This document shows positions 13,601 to 27,900 of a stretch of 64,000 nucleotides of DNA, piece by piece. This DNA comes from Plasmodium relictum (Eukaryota > Apicomplexa > Aconoidasida > Haemosporida > Plasmodiidae), in NCBI RefSeq assembly GCF_900005765.1, contig NC_041692.1, positions 2,536,758 to 2,600,757 on the forward strand, given 5' to 3'. A program made the position numbers and the translations under genes. How positions within the stretch are numbered: position 1 is the stretch's first letter; each line of letters opens with the position of its first letter. The notes beneath the pieces are model-generated. The model ran no database searches. It was given only the letters and a program-made list of their open reading frames with translations, and had not been told where the DNA came from.

Positions 13601-14716
13601 ATATAGATACCTAAGAGGTGCTTTATATAATTTTCTTCTTTTATCTAAAAATTTTTCTATAGTTAAGTATCTCTTCCATGAATATCTGTCGGTTTTTTTT
13701 TCTATTCTTAAAAGGGAAATTATTATTAAGAGATGATTTATAACGTAATCAAGATTTTCATCTCTATACATGTCATCAAGAGAAACATTTTCTTTTTTCA
13801 GAAATAGATGAGTTGAACAGAGTATTTGTATCAAATCTGTATATGTAATAGATGAAAATTGTGTATTATTATTTTGTATAATGCCAATATTTCTTATAGG
13901 ATTTCTAATAATGTTTCTATTTCTTAATAGGTTTATAACACCTTCTATACCATATATATTATTTTGCATAAATGTTTCATATTCAAAATAAAGTAAAAAT
14001 AAACACTGTGATGGTAAATGAGGAAAATTTTCATAGTGTGGTATTTCCCCATAATTAGATGTTATATATCGAAGAATATCATCTCTTTCTTTTTCTCTAG
14101 ATTGTATTTCTAACTGTAGGGATTTTGTGTTTCTCACAATATCATCATCTAGTGACAATTTTAATTCAGTTAAATTTTTAATTTTCTTTCTTTTTTCATC
14201 ATTTTCTTCAGATTTGTCATGATTTATTTTGTTTATTAAGTTTATAGTATATGATTCATAATTTTGTAAATATTTAGAGGGTTGATAATATGATTCTATC
14301 AGCTTCTGTTGATATAATTTATAAGTTTCACTTAAGGGAATTTTATATTTTTCAATATTTTTATAAATAGAATATAAAACTGACATTACTAAAATAATTA
14401 TGGCTTCCTCTGCATCATAAAAATTTATTTTGTTTAAAGCATTTTCTAAAAAGGTTCTGAACATGAATGAAAAGGATTCTTTATTAAATTGAAACCTATA
14501 TTTTCTAATTCTTTTTATAAAATAGTTTTGACTTTTATCTTTTTCTTGAATTGTTCTTTCCATGAGTTTTCTATGAACTTCATAAAATTCAGTAGGAACC
14601 ATACTTAAAAGAGCCCTTTTCCATGATAAAGCTTGATGAAAAGTTTGCTTAACTGCTCCTATCATTGAAGCAAACTAAGAAAAAAAAAAAAAATTAAAAT
14701 AAATAAAACAAAAATA

Positions 14717-14764
<48 letters not shown>

Positions 14765-17700
14765 ATTTAGTGTAATTTTACTATATAAGAATTGAACTGA
14801 TCAACTCCTGATGACCATAACACTCCATGAATTGCTTCAACAACCAAATTGTCATCATCTTCGTTAACATGCAAGTAACATGGGCTTATTTTTCCCTCAA
14901 ATGTGTTATTTGATGAATCTACTATTAAATTACCACTGTTATTATTAGAAGGGTCGAAAATTATTTGAGGAACTTGATACTTGAAAGGATTATCAAAATC
15001 AAACTGATTCATTAATCTTAAAAAGTTATCTTTTATATGATCCTCTCTAAATTCAAATTTAAATTTCTCTCCATCTTTGTTATGCAAATATAAAGATCCT
15101 TCTTTAACAGAATAATCTTGAAAAATTAATGAATTTCTTTTATCACTATTTATTTCATCAATCACTTTATTGGATTCTGAAATAATTAAGTTTTCTATTT
15201 CTATTTCATAAGTTATATTTTTAGTATCTTCATTATTTTCTTTTTTTATTATATCAATAACTTTTTTCATATATTTGTATAAATATATTTCTTTTATATC
15301 GATAATAACCTTAAAAAAAAGAACAATATCATTTATAATTTTTTTATCTATTAGTACATCGTCATAATTTAAAAATAAAGGAATTAAGATATTTATAATA
15401 ATTTTAATGGGAAACAACATTTTTTTAACTTCATATGTGGAATAATCGCACATTTTATTCAAGTTTTGAACTATTTCGAAAGGGCATTTTTTAAGAATAG
15501 AGTATTTTTCTCCATAATTAGAGAGACTTGATATAATTCCTACTGAACCCCTAACAAGTAATCTTATTGCAATGTTTAATTGTTTCTTTAATTGTTTGTC
15601 AAAGTATAAACTAGAATATGGCCTATTTAACGTTGGCTTAAAATGCAATAGTTTTATCTTAATAATAGCCAAGGCTAATTCAATACTACCTTTATTAATT
15701 CTAAGGACATTTCTTTTAATAAATGGCTTCCTTATTATATCAGAAGCAAGCTTTTGTAAAAATAATTCATTTTGTTGCTCTCCATATATCTGCCTAAATT
15801 CTGCTTCTAAATCGTCGTAAAAATATTCTTTAGGATTCATCCTGCTAATATGATCTATATTAACTAAAATCATGGTATAAAATTTTGTTAGCAAACTTGC
15901 AACAGCTAATCTCAAGTAAGGTTCCTCATAATATAAGGATTTTCTAGTAATTTTAAGAAGTAACAGAGTTGTTTTAAATGTATTATTTTTATAATCAAAA
16001 TCTGTAGATATATCACTATCTTTACTCTGTAAATAAAATATATATATGTATCAAAAAAAATAAATAATTTAAATAAAGCATATAAAATTTTTATATGATA
16101 CTGAAGTTGTATTTTGAGATTTTTATATATTTATTTCTTTTATTTAAGTAACAATCTTACATCTATGATTTTTAAATCTTCTAAAGCTTCCATAACATAT
16201 TTATATAGTGATTGACTAAAATCAAAAAACCCTGTACCAAGATTTTTTTCAAATAAATTATTTAAAGTAGCGTATATATTTTTTCCAGATAAGTGCTCAT
16301 TTATATTTATATAAGATAATTTCCAAATTTTTGCAATCATAATTAAGGCATCTCCATATAATAATCTCGTAGAATATTTATGAAGTTCACTATTATTACC
16401 TAGATTCACTAAAACAGAAAAAAAAGGAGGAAAAAAAAAAATATATAGTTTTTATATATTAATATATAGGATGACCTTTTTTTTTTTAATGTTTAAGTAG
16501 TTTTTTACATTTATAAATAACACTCGTAAGTTTTCTATAAGATATTCGATGTAATTGCCTCAATTTTCTATAAATAGCAAATATAATTTTACTCAATTGT
16601 GTTACACAAAACGCTGATATTACAAAAGCAAAAGCTCCTCGAAATGGTATCATTAACGGATAAAAAAAGAGCAAAAACGATTTAAAAACATATCCCACTA
16701 TTACTCCAAAAGTATTATTCATGAGAAGTCTATCAAAAGATGCTATATGATTAAGTACAGCAGCATTGGCAAAACATACATCTAATAACTCATGACTTAT
16801 AACCCCAATCATTCCTCTAATACTTTGAACAAAAGATACTACGAAAAATGTTTTAGTTAATAACATCCCATCACCTTTTAATGCATCAACAAGACTCCAA
16901 TAAGAATCAGCTAAAAAAAAAAAAAAAAAAAATTAGACAGAAATATACATATATATTTATATTTACTTATAAAAAAAAATGAAATTTCACATATTCTATT
17001 AATTTATCATCTAACTTTTTGCCTTTTTATATATTAAAATTGCTTGATCCATTTCATTTTTAATATCATCACTTATATTGAAAGTAGGCCAATCAAATTT
17101 TGAAGTTAAATGCTTTTTAAATACTTCATATTTCCTCTCTATATTAAAGTAAAACAAGATATTCATATTTTATTTATATAGAGTTTCATTAATTTTTTAA
17201 CTTTTCTATTTTATTACTTGACTTGGAAGATTTATCCAATAACTTAATAATGCTTTTTACATTTTTTTTATTCAACACAGTTAAATAAAAAAAGTAATTA
17301 GTTCTAGTAAGAGATTCATATATAGCTACATTACGATGAAAATTTCCAACTGAAGAAATTAATAACATTTAAAAATATAATTTATACTCATTATAACTTT
17401 TTTCTTTAAAAGGATATGCTTTAATATAAAAACATAAAGAAAAAAAAATGTTATAATGTTTTAATTTTTTACATGTCTTAAATCCTCTATATAAAAATGT
17501 ATTAATTAGCCTAGCAACATAGTACTGATTAAATATAGAACTATTCTTTAAAGATAACAAAGAATATTCTTTATAACTAGATTCCTTACTTAAGTTTAAA
17601 TTATAATTACTTTTTATTTGTTTATTTAAATTTTTTCCTAAAAAAAATGGAAATTTTATTCAAGAAAAAAAAACTATTTTCTGCTTTAGATAATTTCTTT

Positions 17701-18195
17701 TAAACTATTTTAATGATAGGATTAAATCAGAAGAAAAAAAAAAAATAAAATAAAATCTAATAAAACAAAACAAAATAACCAAAGAAAAAAGGAAATATCA
17801 CATGCAATAATTAGAATATTTATTCTTTATAGAAAATAATAAAGACATAAAATAAAAGCAATATGATTTATGAAATATTATTAATTAATTTATAAGTTAT
17901 ACAAAATACAAAAATTTCTACTAAAATTTTATTAAATATAAAAGATATAAAATTATTTATTAAATGAATTTTTATATATATATTGTAGGTAAAAAGTATT
18001 TAGTACATTTACAATGTGAAAAATACAATTAATAATTGCTTATATGAAAAAATACAAATAATTTTATTTAAACTTTTTTTTACCTAAATTTTTGTATCGA
18101 GGAATAACTATGAGGTTTTTATTTTCTAAATTTTTACATATTAATATGTTTAAGAATAAATAGATACAAGAAAAATAAAACAAGTATTTATCCAT
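10646..18195 (-). CDS. RON3: rhoptry neck protein 3 (RON3), eight exons
   Basis: Large rhoptry protein, known in Plasmodium to be delivered to the parasitophorous vacuole and needed for vacuole function and protein export. Exons: 18084-18195, 17473-17637, 17218-17349, 17016-17138, 16509-16910, 16161-16408, 14782-16026 and 10646-14674. Every junction is GT/AG and phase-consistent (phase 1 for the first five introns, phase 0 for the last two), giving about 2151 residues, close to the roughly 2200 of the P. falciparum protein. Exon 1 encodes a clear signal peptide starting MDKYLFYFSCIYLFLNIL. Exon 5 (about residues 178-311) carries the hydrophobic segments expected of RON3, for example SFLLFFYPLMIPF and AFAFVISAFCV. 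The last exon is mostly helical and has a Ser/Asp/Glu-rich low-complexity stretch at about residues 1635-1705. Identification rests on synteny (TrpRS-RON3-chitinase), length, topology and exon pattern; I could not align it. Confidence 0.88.
14714..14762. repeat. (TA)n microsatellite inside RON3 intron 7
   Basis: About 24 uninterrupted TA/AT dinucleotides fill nearly half of the 107-nt intron at 14675-14781. Likely length-polymorphic. Confidence 0.9.
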
Positions 18196-18231
18196 TGCAA
18201 CAAAGATTACTTATAATGCCCTAATTTTTAT

Positions 18232-18236
18232 GTGCA
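18232..18236 (+). promoter_or_regulatory. GTGCA motif just upstream of the RON3 start
   Basis: GTGCA lies 37 nt upstream of the RON3 ATG, and another lies at 18894-18898. GTGCA is the core reported for the invasion-gene regulator AP2-I, which would fit a schizont/merozoite gene. The motif is short, so this is suggestive only. Confidence 0.3.
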
Positions 18237-21200
18237 GATTTTTTCAAGTACTATTTGAATTGTTGCATAAGATAAAATGATACAAAATAAAAATATGTAT
18301 AAAAAAAAAAAATAAAGTGATGAAACAAAATATTAAAGGAATAAAGAAAAAATTATATAAAATAAAAATAACTTTAAAAATTTAGCAGAAATTGGTAAAA
18401 ACAATTATAAAAAGGGAAGTGTTTTTCTAAGAATTTCTACATTATTTTATAAATTCTTTATTAGTAAAAACCATTAAAATAAAATATAAAAAAAAGTTTA
18501 AATCATATGATACATTAAAACACAAAAACTAAAGCTAACTATAATTATAAGAGAATAGAACAGGAAAAAAAAAAAATTAACGTGCTTCATGTCATTAAAA
18601 TATATATATTTTCCTCTTACATTTATATGATATAATAACAATCAATATATTTGTTGTACGAAGATATAGATTATATCATCAGTAAGAAATTTTTTTTTAA
18701 ATAATGTTTGGAGGACGAAAACATTATTTAGAAATATATATATATGGAACAAGCATATCAAATACTCAAGATATATATAAGATAAAATGATTTCAGTTGA
18801 AAACAGAAATATACTCATAACAGTTTCCTAATTAAAAAGGAATTAAATATTATTTCATTTTATGAAAAAGTCTAAGTGGTTGTATGCATTTAAGTGCAAT
18901 AAAAATTTACTTTAAATTTAAATTTTTTATAATGGACTTCATAAAAGATAATTTTTTAAACAAAATAATTTAAATATTTTTTTGTATTCCTTTTATTTAA
19001 ATTCTTTAAAAATGGATTTATTAAAATTAGTTTTTTAAAAAAATTTATATGATTACATTTATTAAATTTTAATAATTTAAAAATATTTTGTCTAATAATT
19101 TACTATGAAACAATAGACATAAATAATTTTAATAATCAATTTTTTTATTAAACAAAAAATGTTTTGATTAATTAAAATCCGTAAAAAGTAAATTTTTGTT
19201 CTTTTATATTTTTTGATCTTTATAAATATTTTTAAATTAAAAGAATATATAAAAAAAAATTTTGAATAAAATATTATTAATTTATTATAAATAAAAATTT
19301 TAAATAATACTGTTTTTGCTTGATTGAAGTTTGAAAAACATATGATAAATTTCAATATTAGTGAAAGATACCACTTTACAAATCTAAATTTTTGTTTATA
19401 TAATAATTATTAGAGTTTTTAATTTAAAACACCCTCTTAAAAAATTTAATGTATTTTGTTTTACGAATTTCTAAAAATGATTTTTATTTACTGAAATAAA
19501 AATAATGACAATTTTTTTCATGTTTTTTTTCTATATAAAATTAAAAATAATCATAAGAAAAAGGAGAAAATAGTTATAGCCAAAATTAGCAAAAAAAATT
19601 TTTTTTTATTTAATTTTTGAATTATCAATTTTTGTTAAATATATTTATGAATAAGTTAAAAATACATATGATTTTTTTTACAAATAATAAAAGTTACTAA
19701 AATATTATATATTCTTTTATAAAAAACAATTAATTATATATAAGGATATAATATATTTTGCTTTTTTTATTGTTATAATAAACTTAATAGGATTTATTAT
19801 AAGAGTAAAAAATTTTCTGATTTATAAAAACGTCTAAGGGTTGAGCTAATTTCTATTATTAAAAATAATCAGAAATTATTAAATATTTTAATTTATTTAT
19901 AATATTATTTTTAATGTAAATAAATGAAATTTTTTAGTTAATATTATATTAAAAAAATGTTAAAATCTATATGTTTAATATAAGAGAAGAATATTACTTT
20001 GTATTGTAAATAAGAAATTAATAATATAGTAATAAAATGTGCAAATTCTCTATTTTTATATATTGTTAATATATATTAAATTGCTCTAATAAATTATTTA
20101 TACAATAAGTAAAAAACTGAAAGGTAAATATTTTATATGCAATATTCACTATATTTTTAATTTAAATTGTGGTAAATAAATGAAAACATTTGTTTTCATT
20201 ATATTTGGTGTAATAGAGTATATATATATTTTTTATTTGCAGAACGTAGGCATTTGGCAAAAAAAATGTTTTAATATTATTATTTTAGTATAATGAAAAT
20301 GCAAATTAAGATGAATTATTGATATCTGTAAAATTTATTAGAACATGGTAATTCTAATATTTTACTTCATTTCATTGAATGCTGATTAATTAATAATTAT
20401 TGAAAATAATTAACATAGTATTTTTTCTTAAGTATATTTTTCTGTTCATTATTTATGTTTTTTATATATTTTTTTGAATCTGTAGATTATAGTGATACTT
20501 TTGAAAAAGTCTTTTTATATAAATTTTGTAAATTATATTATTTTATTAATAATAATTTATTTTAATAACAAAAATCATAATAATATAACAAAAAGAATTA
20601 TAATTCAACATATAAGAGAATTTTTTTTTCAAATTCCAAGTTATTAATAATAATTTGAACATAGATAAATAAGAAAGGAGTATTTAAATTACTTGTCAAT
20701 TCTATATTTCTAGTTAAATGCTCTTATAATTATTAAATAAGTAACCTAAAAAATTTTTTTTTATAAAATAGTAAAACAGTTACTGCAAAGAAAAATGATA
20801 TTCACTACTTTGAAAAATATTTGTATAATAAAACTATATTATTATATATGTATTTTTTTTATGTTACTTTTTTTTTTTCCTTAAATTTTCAAAATATATT
20901 GATTTTTAAACATCAAGATGAATACAGTACTTTTAAACTCAGTGTGAATATACTTTATTTTTTGTTCAATGGATTTTTATTGTTATATGTGTAGTGTTTA
21001 AAATTATATTTTTATATGTTTTTTTTAGATATTATTTATAATTATTACCTTTTTTAAATATTCTATTTTATTTTATTTAAAATCCTTAGGAATATATATG
21101 ATTTAATTTTTATTTTGTAAAAGTGTATGGTTTATACTTTTTAAAATTATATTACACGTTTTATTTCGAAAATATATAAGAGTTTCATTTTATGAAAGCA

Positions 21201-21898
21201 GATAGCTATAAATATTCTATTTAAAAACATAATTTAAATTTATTTTTGTAAAAATTTAATTCACTAGTATAAATAAAAGTAAGTTCATATATATATTCCC
21301 ATTAAAGTTTGAAGACATTTTACTTTATTAAAAAAATAAAATTTTTATATTGCATTTTTATAAATTTAAATTCCTAATGAATTAAAAAATACGTATGTTT
21401 AATTATATAAAAAGTAAAATGACTAAAGGAACATTATTATAATTACAAAAAAAGTATTCACTTGCAATGAGTTAAATTTTTACTGTTACACATAACTTTA
21501 AAAGAAGCTTTTGAAAATTTATAATAAAATTTTTTTTTATTTTTATATTGTAAAAATGATAAAAAAATATGATTAAAAAAATTTAATGTAAAAATAATAA
21601 ATGTAGCGAATTTAGTAAAAAGGGATCTTTTAAAAAAGTAAAGACTTAAATTTTTTATGATTTTTGAATCATTTAATTTTATGGAAATTTAATTTTAAAT
21701 TATTATGATAATTATAATTAATTTAAAAATTTCGAATTAAATCATGATGTTGGCAATATCATTAATTAAACTCATTCTAAAATTAATTTGTTACAAAATT
21801 TTGTTAAAATAAAATTAAATCATAAGCTATATATATGCTGCCTGTTAAGTTGTCATAACGTGAACATTAAGTTCTAAAAAAATAAAACAATTGTAAAA
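18237..21898. other. AT-rich intergenic region upstream of RON3
   Basis: About 3.7 kb with no recognisable gene. Presumed RON3 promoter and 5' UTR on the left. Short open frames (for example about 19.1-19.35 kb) are Phe/Ile/Lys-only and not credible. Confidence 0.5.
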
Positions 21899-23850
21899 TA
21901 GTTAATAAAAGCCGTCTTATCAACTTTTTTAAATTGTTAATGAGATACATATTTATCGTTGCTAGGTTTTTAGTTATGTACGTAAGATATTTGAGAGAAT
22001 ATATATAAAATATATGTACATTCTTTTTTAAAAACAAAAATTTGTGTGTGAAAGGGAATTCTTTTTTTTTATTATTGATAATTATTTTTTCTTAAGATAT
22101 AGAGTGTGATATACTTTTATGAAAAATTATGATGCTTTGATAAATCATAATTTTATGTAGAGTAATGTATTAATTATTATGGAGAAGGCAAGTTAAATAA
22201 TATATGATTTTTTTTTAGAGATTTTCTTTTGAATCATATAAACTTTTCTTTAATTAATTAGAATGTAAAAAAATAATGAAGAATATTGAGTTTATATATA
22301 TTTTATTAGTAAGTTTTAAAAGTTATGGGAAATAAGATGATTATTTCATATTAAGTATTTTAATTATATTGGATATATGTATTTTTTAAACTCTATTTTA
22401 TAATTAGTAAAATAGGTAGAGGTTCATCTACATGCTATTTTACAATTTGTTTATTCAGTACTTATCAACAGTCAGTGAAAAGGCAATTAATAATCCAAAT
22501 ACAGATACTAGCATGATTCTCATAACTAACGCAAGTAGAGTCTTATTGGATTAGGAAGATTCAACAGTGAATGGAAAAATATAAATCCTTAATTTAAGAA
22601 CATTTTCTGATATAACAGATTTTAAGAAATTATATAAGTTTAACATTAATAAAACATATACAAATTCAAATATCATAATACCATGAGAATTATAAGAATT
22701 TAATGAACATTCTTTAACCAAATATTTTGAATGGACTATAATATTTGAAGGAAATATAAAAGTTCAAAAATTATCAAGGGTAGAAATTTACATGATAATG
22801 GAAAGTAAGATATTCATTGGTTATTTAAACAATATCAGATATTTTAAATTGGATGATAGTATAACTAATTTGCTACAATTCTATATTATATTAACTAAAA
22901 TTTTATTTAATAATTCTGCAGAGACACTAATTATTAGAGTATATTATAAGATATATAAAGAAGTTTACCATAATAAGAGCAATAAACTCATTTATTATAG
23001 ATTGTTTAAAATATGTTAAAAGCTGTTTATGTTTTAAAGGAACTAGTTGTCTTACTAGAAATATTTTTTAGAATATCTTTAGAAGAGGTATCTCAAGTAT
23101 TAAATCAAGTATCTAAAAAGATACCACTAGAATATACTTTCAAAGATACTTATTTGAAAGTATGAATTAAGGAAGATGTGGAGAAGGTTGGATGATGAAT
23201 ATCATATATGAAGATATATGTCATGAATAATGGAAATAAAAATATTATAAAAGTAAATAAATTAGTACCAACCAATAAATGCTATTGTTGTGGTGAAAAG
23301 GAACTTTTGAAGAGAGACTGCATACATCGTAAAAAAAGATGTAATAATTATTGCATGATTGATCATTCAGCTCAGGTACGTCAACATAAAGTTTTAAGAG
23401 GGAAATGAGATAAAATCAAGTGCATAATAAAGGATAAAATTTATGATAATTTTAAACTAAGAATGAAATTAACCTTCAGGGTCTTCTTTTCATACGATAT
23501 TATATCAGCCAACAGTTAAAGCATTTAAATAAGAAAAAAGATAAATCTAAAGAAATATTTCATAGAAAAAAACTACAAGAATATAAAGAAAAGGAACTTT
23601 TTATAAAAAGAAGTAAAATTAATAAATTATATAAAAATAAAGAAAATGAAGATATTAAAATTGAAGAAGAGATAAATGAAAAAAAGAAAGAAAAATCATT
23701 TGTTAATGAGATATTTATTAGTGACAATATCAAAAAGTTATGTGGGAATTTCAAGCAAATTGTTGAAATTAATGTAAACAGAATACATTTTTTATTAGAT
23801 TGATTTATTAGTGGGTTGCTCAAAAAAAATTTTAGTAATTTGAACAATCA
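21899..23850 (+). mobile_element. broken Ty3/gypsy fragment: LTR plus gag and start of protease
   Basis: An LTR-like segment (about 21899-22495) starts with the TTAATAAAAG hairpin motif and ends with the TTTGTTTATTCAGTACT...CAATTAATAA tail shared by LTRs elsewhere in the window. It is followed by decayed gag with a CCHC zinc knuckle at about 23280-23325, a Lys/Glu-rich stretch, and sequence matching the beginning of the protease of the 47.5-53.6 kb element. The rest of pol and the second LTR are absent. Many breaks; clearly older than the 47.5 kb copy. Confidence 0.75.
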
Positions 23851-23949
23851 AATTAATAATGAGAATTCAGAATATCTATTTTGCTTGTTACATGTGTGTG
23901 GTTTTATATATCTATATTAGTTTTATTTATATTCAATATTTTAGTGACA

Positions 23950-24470
23950 AATTCATTTACTCTCGTAAGATATTGAACAGACACATTAGTGAACAACAAA
24001 TGAAGGAATATCTAATACTTTTAACTAGTTTAATTATTTCTATTAGTAAGAAGTAATAAAGTTAACTAATTACTTAATTAGCTAAAAATATATAAGCCTT
24101 TTAAACATGGTATTAACAAAACATGTAATAAACATTTCATATAGACATAAGTTTTATTGTTAAGAATTTTTCTCAAGCCACACCTTAATTATATTTTGTC
24201 CATTGTGTATATTTTTACATATTGAAGGAATACCTTTTGAAAATTTATTATTTTTAATCATACAAAAATTTATGCATATAAGTAATAAAAGAAAAGTAAA
24301 AATATATATACATAATTACATATATAAATAAAAGTGTGCGTATTATAATGGTAACCTTATAAATCTAAAGTGCTTCAAATTATTTGTAACCTTTCATCCA
24401 ACTAGAATATTTTAGCCTGTATGTTTTTTTTTTTTGTTACGAAGTTCAGAGTATTTTTTAATATATGCAT
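23950..24470 (-). repeat. old LTR copy, minus orientation
   Basis: Its reverse complement resembles the plus-orientation copy at 25.37-26.1 kb. Matching blocks include the CGTA..ATATTGAAC tail near 23960, CCACACCTTAATTATATTTT near 24180 and TTTATGCATATAAGTAATAA near 24268. Diverged; boundaries approximate. Confidence 0.55.
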
Positions 24471-25370
24471 ATGTGAAATAAAAATAGATTAATATACTTT
24501 TTATTGGACATAAGAATAATATGAGATATACTAACAATAATAATAACAGTATTGAAAGCACTATAACTTACAAATGTCATTGTAATGTTAATTATAATAT
24601 TGATAAAAAAAATTATTACAATTAAGATTTTTATGCAAAATTTGAAATATCATATGTAGTTCCATATAAAAAAATGGTAACAATAAATGATTAGTAATGT
24701 GGAATTTTAAGCTTTTTAGATTCATAATTTTATTGTATTAGTGATTTATGAAATGGCCACTTGAATACTTTTATAGGATTTTAAAAGTTCAAATTAATAA
24801 AGTGAATGTAAAGAATTTTCTACTTATTTTATTTACTATTATATTAATTATTATAAATAATAATTAATTAATTATAAATTATACTAAATAAGTTAACATA
24901 AAATTTATTTTATTTTTAAAATAAATTTGTTACTATATATACTTTTTATTAATTTATCGTTTGATATTAATTTTATTATATATCTTTCATTTTAGATAAA
25001 TATATGTGCAACATAATTATTATTATTTACTACACATCATATATCTTCCTAAAAGAAAAAATTATTTTATTATTTTTTTTTTTTAGTGCACATTCTAAAG
25101 TATGTAATATAGTGTTACATATTTTAGTGTAATCTTTTTAATGTGCATATCTTCATCAAATACTTTATGTGCACAATTTAATTTTCAACTACATTCTATT
25201 CATTTGTAATACAAATATAAATAGCTCGATAACACTGTTTATTGGTCAATACCATATAAAATTCTTTTAAAGTATAGTTGATAAATCAAGCTTGTAGATA
25301 TGCTATTAAAAAACTAGATAAAAAAAAATTGCCAAAAAACTAAATGGTAGTTAAAATATAAATATACATT
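24471..25370. other. unassigned AT-rich sequence between LTR relics
   Basis: No gene or confident repeat assigned. It sits between two inverted LTR relics, so it may be old element interior or inserted-into host sequence. Confidence 0.4.
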
Positions 25371-26112
25371 AATGATTAATAAAAAGCTTATCAACCTATT
25401 TTTACGACACATATATACATATATATATGAATGGGATTATCTATACTACGTGACAAAAAAGGAATACTAGTTAAAATGGTTAAGATGCATGAAGAGCTGC
25501 ATGCAGTTCGAAATACTCTAAATTTGTGGTATTTACATTAAAATGCGTATATTTTTTAATATTTGTATAAATATATATTCTTTTGCTTTTCTTTCATTAC
25601 TTATATGCATAAATATGTGTATGATTTAAAATAATTTTTAAGAGGGTTTACCTTAAATGTGTAAAAATATACATAGTGAAAAATATCCTGAAGAGAAATA
25701 AATATCCATGAGAGATGATAAAATATCATAAAATATAATTAAGGTATAGTTTGATAAATTCTTAACAATAACATTTATGTTTGCATGGAGGGATTATTTT
25801 ATGTTTTGTGAACATCATGTGCAAAGGTTTTCATATATTTAATTAAGCAGTTAATTTAACGTATTACTTCCTAAAAGTAATTAAACTAATTAAAAATGTT
25901 AGAAATTCTTCTACTTGTTCTTTGTTAATATGTTTTTCAATATCGTACAGGAGTTATTGATTTGACCATTAAAGTAATAAACATACAAAAAACTCATATA
26001 TAAAGTTATTCACATATAGCAAATCAAGAAATATTATTATGCGTACTCTTTAATAATTTGGCAACTCAAATTACTACAAACGTTTTTGAGAGGCCTATTA
26101 ATAAATCAATTA
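25371..26112 (+). repeat. old LTR copy, plus orientation
   Basis: It starts with TGATTAATAAAAAGCTTATC (hairpin-type LTR start) and ends GGCCTATTAATAAATCA (LTR end) at 26112. It shares CGAAATACTCTAAATTTGTG and flanking sequence with the 28.57-29.3 kb copy. A second LTR-end-like motif occurs inside at about 25910-25980, so it may be a composite. Confidence 0.55.
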
Positions 26113-27400
26113 TCTACATGCTACTACAGCTTATTTAATATATGTGTGCATGCTTATACAAAAAAATTTACCACTTGTATTAATAAGTAAAAGTAGTTAA
26201 AGAAATAATGAGGTACTATATATATATCAGTTGTAATTTGATACATTACTCATAAATGAGCACATAAACTAAAGATATCTTTAATTACTATCATTATGCT
26301 TGTTATTTTTAATATAATTATTCTATACAGGTTAATAATTTAAATTTTATAAATGAATAATATTCTTTATAATATTTTTTTCTTTACAATGTGCAAACAT
26401 ATTCATTGATTATAAACTTTTTTTTACAAAAATTTCCTTTTTTAGAGAAAAAGACTATTCTTTAATTACTTTATACTTGAAAGAAATTCTCCACTTTTTA
26501 CAAAAAAACAATAAAATTTTATTTCATTTTATATTATATATGTAATAATACTTTTAGTCATATTATTAAAGTATTATTTAAAGTAACTTGCATAGGCAAA
26601 TATATATTCTACATAATTTTATCAAATATGATATTTACAAAGGTTAATAATACATTTTATGAATGAATATGAGAAATCTATTATTAAAATAATATGAAGT
26701 AATAAAATGGTTTATTAATCTTTTTATTTTCATAAATTTTTAAAATAATGAAAAATAAAGTGTTAACCATGAAAAGGATATATTTAAGAATATATAGTGA
26801 TAATGTACTTAAAATTTTTCATCTCTATAAATATATAAATTCTCAATAAAAGGATTATAAACCTTTTTAAATATAAGAATCTTTGGTATTGTCCAGTATA
26901 AGGAATTAGCTATATGCGCATGGTATTTAAGTAAATATGTTAAGAACGTCTAGATTTATTGTCACATATCTATAAAAATAAAAATGAACAGTTTTTTTGA
27001 AATGAAGTTTTTTTATTATAATTATTTTGTCAAGAAAATATATTTTTTTTATGGAAAATATATATTCATAGTAAACAAAAATTATTTTATATATAATCAA
27101 GGGCTTTTATAATGAAAAATTTAGTAAAAATATGTTGAAATTCTTATTAAATATATAAATGCAATTATAAAATAATGAATACATTAGGAATAATGGAAAT
27201 ATTAAATTAACATGTTTTTATAAAAAGGATTATACATATTTTATGAGGTAAATTATTTATTTTATATTATTTAATATAATTATATAAAGCATATTTATAA
27301 TAAATGCATAGATGTAATAAACATATTTAGTTGAGGCAACCATATATGATCTTTGTTAAAATGTTTGATAAATACTCTATAAAAATCTTTGAGTATTGCC

Positions 27401-27900
27401 TGATTAATTAAATGTTCAAATACTTTCTAAAGTAATGAACAAAAAAATTAATAAAGAGTATGTAGAGATGTCTCTATTAATTTTAATTGGTGTAAAATTA
27501 TATAGAAGCTACAAACGTACAAACTTTTTATATTAAGTTTATGTAACAGATATTTTAATATTTTAGAGTCATTTTACTCTAACAAAAATTATCTCTATTT
27601 TAATTAAAAATTTAAGTCCTTATTAAAACTACCGATTGTGTATAAAATAATCTTTAAAAATAGACAAACAAATTTTGATTAATGCTATTACTAGTCATTC
27701 AAAAATACGTAGTAATTAAATACTAATAAAAACAATAATTTTTATTTTTATTTCTTTAAATTGGACTTAAATTTTTTTTTTGTTGAAAAATTAATTTGAC
27801 TTGACAATAAAATTTTTCTTCCAAAAAAAATTTATTACTTTTTATTACCAAAAAATAAATATTTTAACAAGATATGCAAAAATTAAAAAAAAAAATTTTT
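27401..27900 (-). repeat. LTR copy, subfamily B, minus orientation
   Basis: It starts TGATTAATTAAATGTTCAAA and contains AATTAATAAAGAGTATGTAG, AGAGATGTCTCTATTAATTT and ACTAATAAAAACAATAATTT, matching the copies at 40.2 and 42.4 kb. The right boundary is unclear. Diverged and old. Confidence 0.6.

Noticed and set aside
14714-14762. Long (TA)n run considered as a promoter or CRISPR-like array
   Set aside because: It is a simple dinucleotide microsatellite inside an intron; there are no spacers or repeats of CRISPR type in the window.
19092-19355. 87-codon minus-strand frame upstream of RON3
   Set aside because: Low-complexity Phe/Ile/Lys content and no intron or start context; not credible.
25496-25503. 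TGCATGCA octamer (AP2-EXP-like); another within 62.89-62.9 kb
   Set aside because: Both are inside LTR relics with no adjacent gene; single palindromic octamers are weak evidence.
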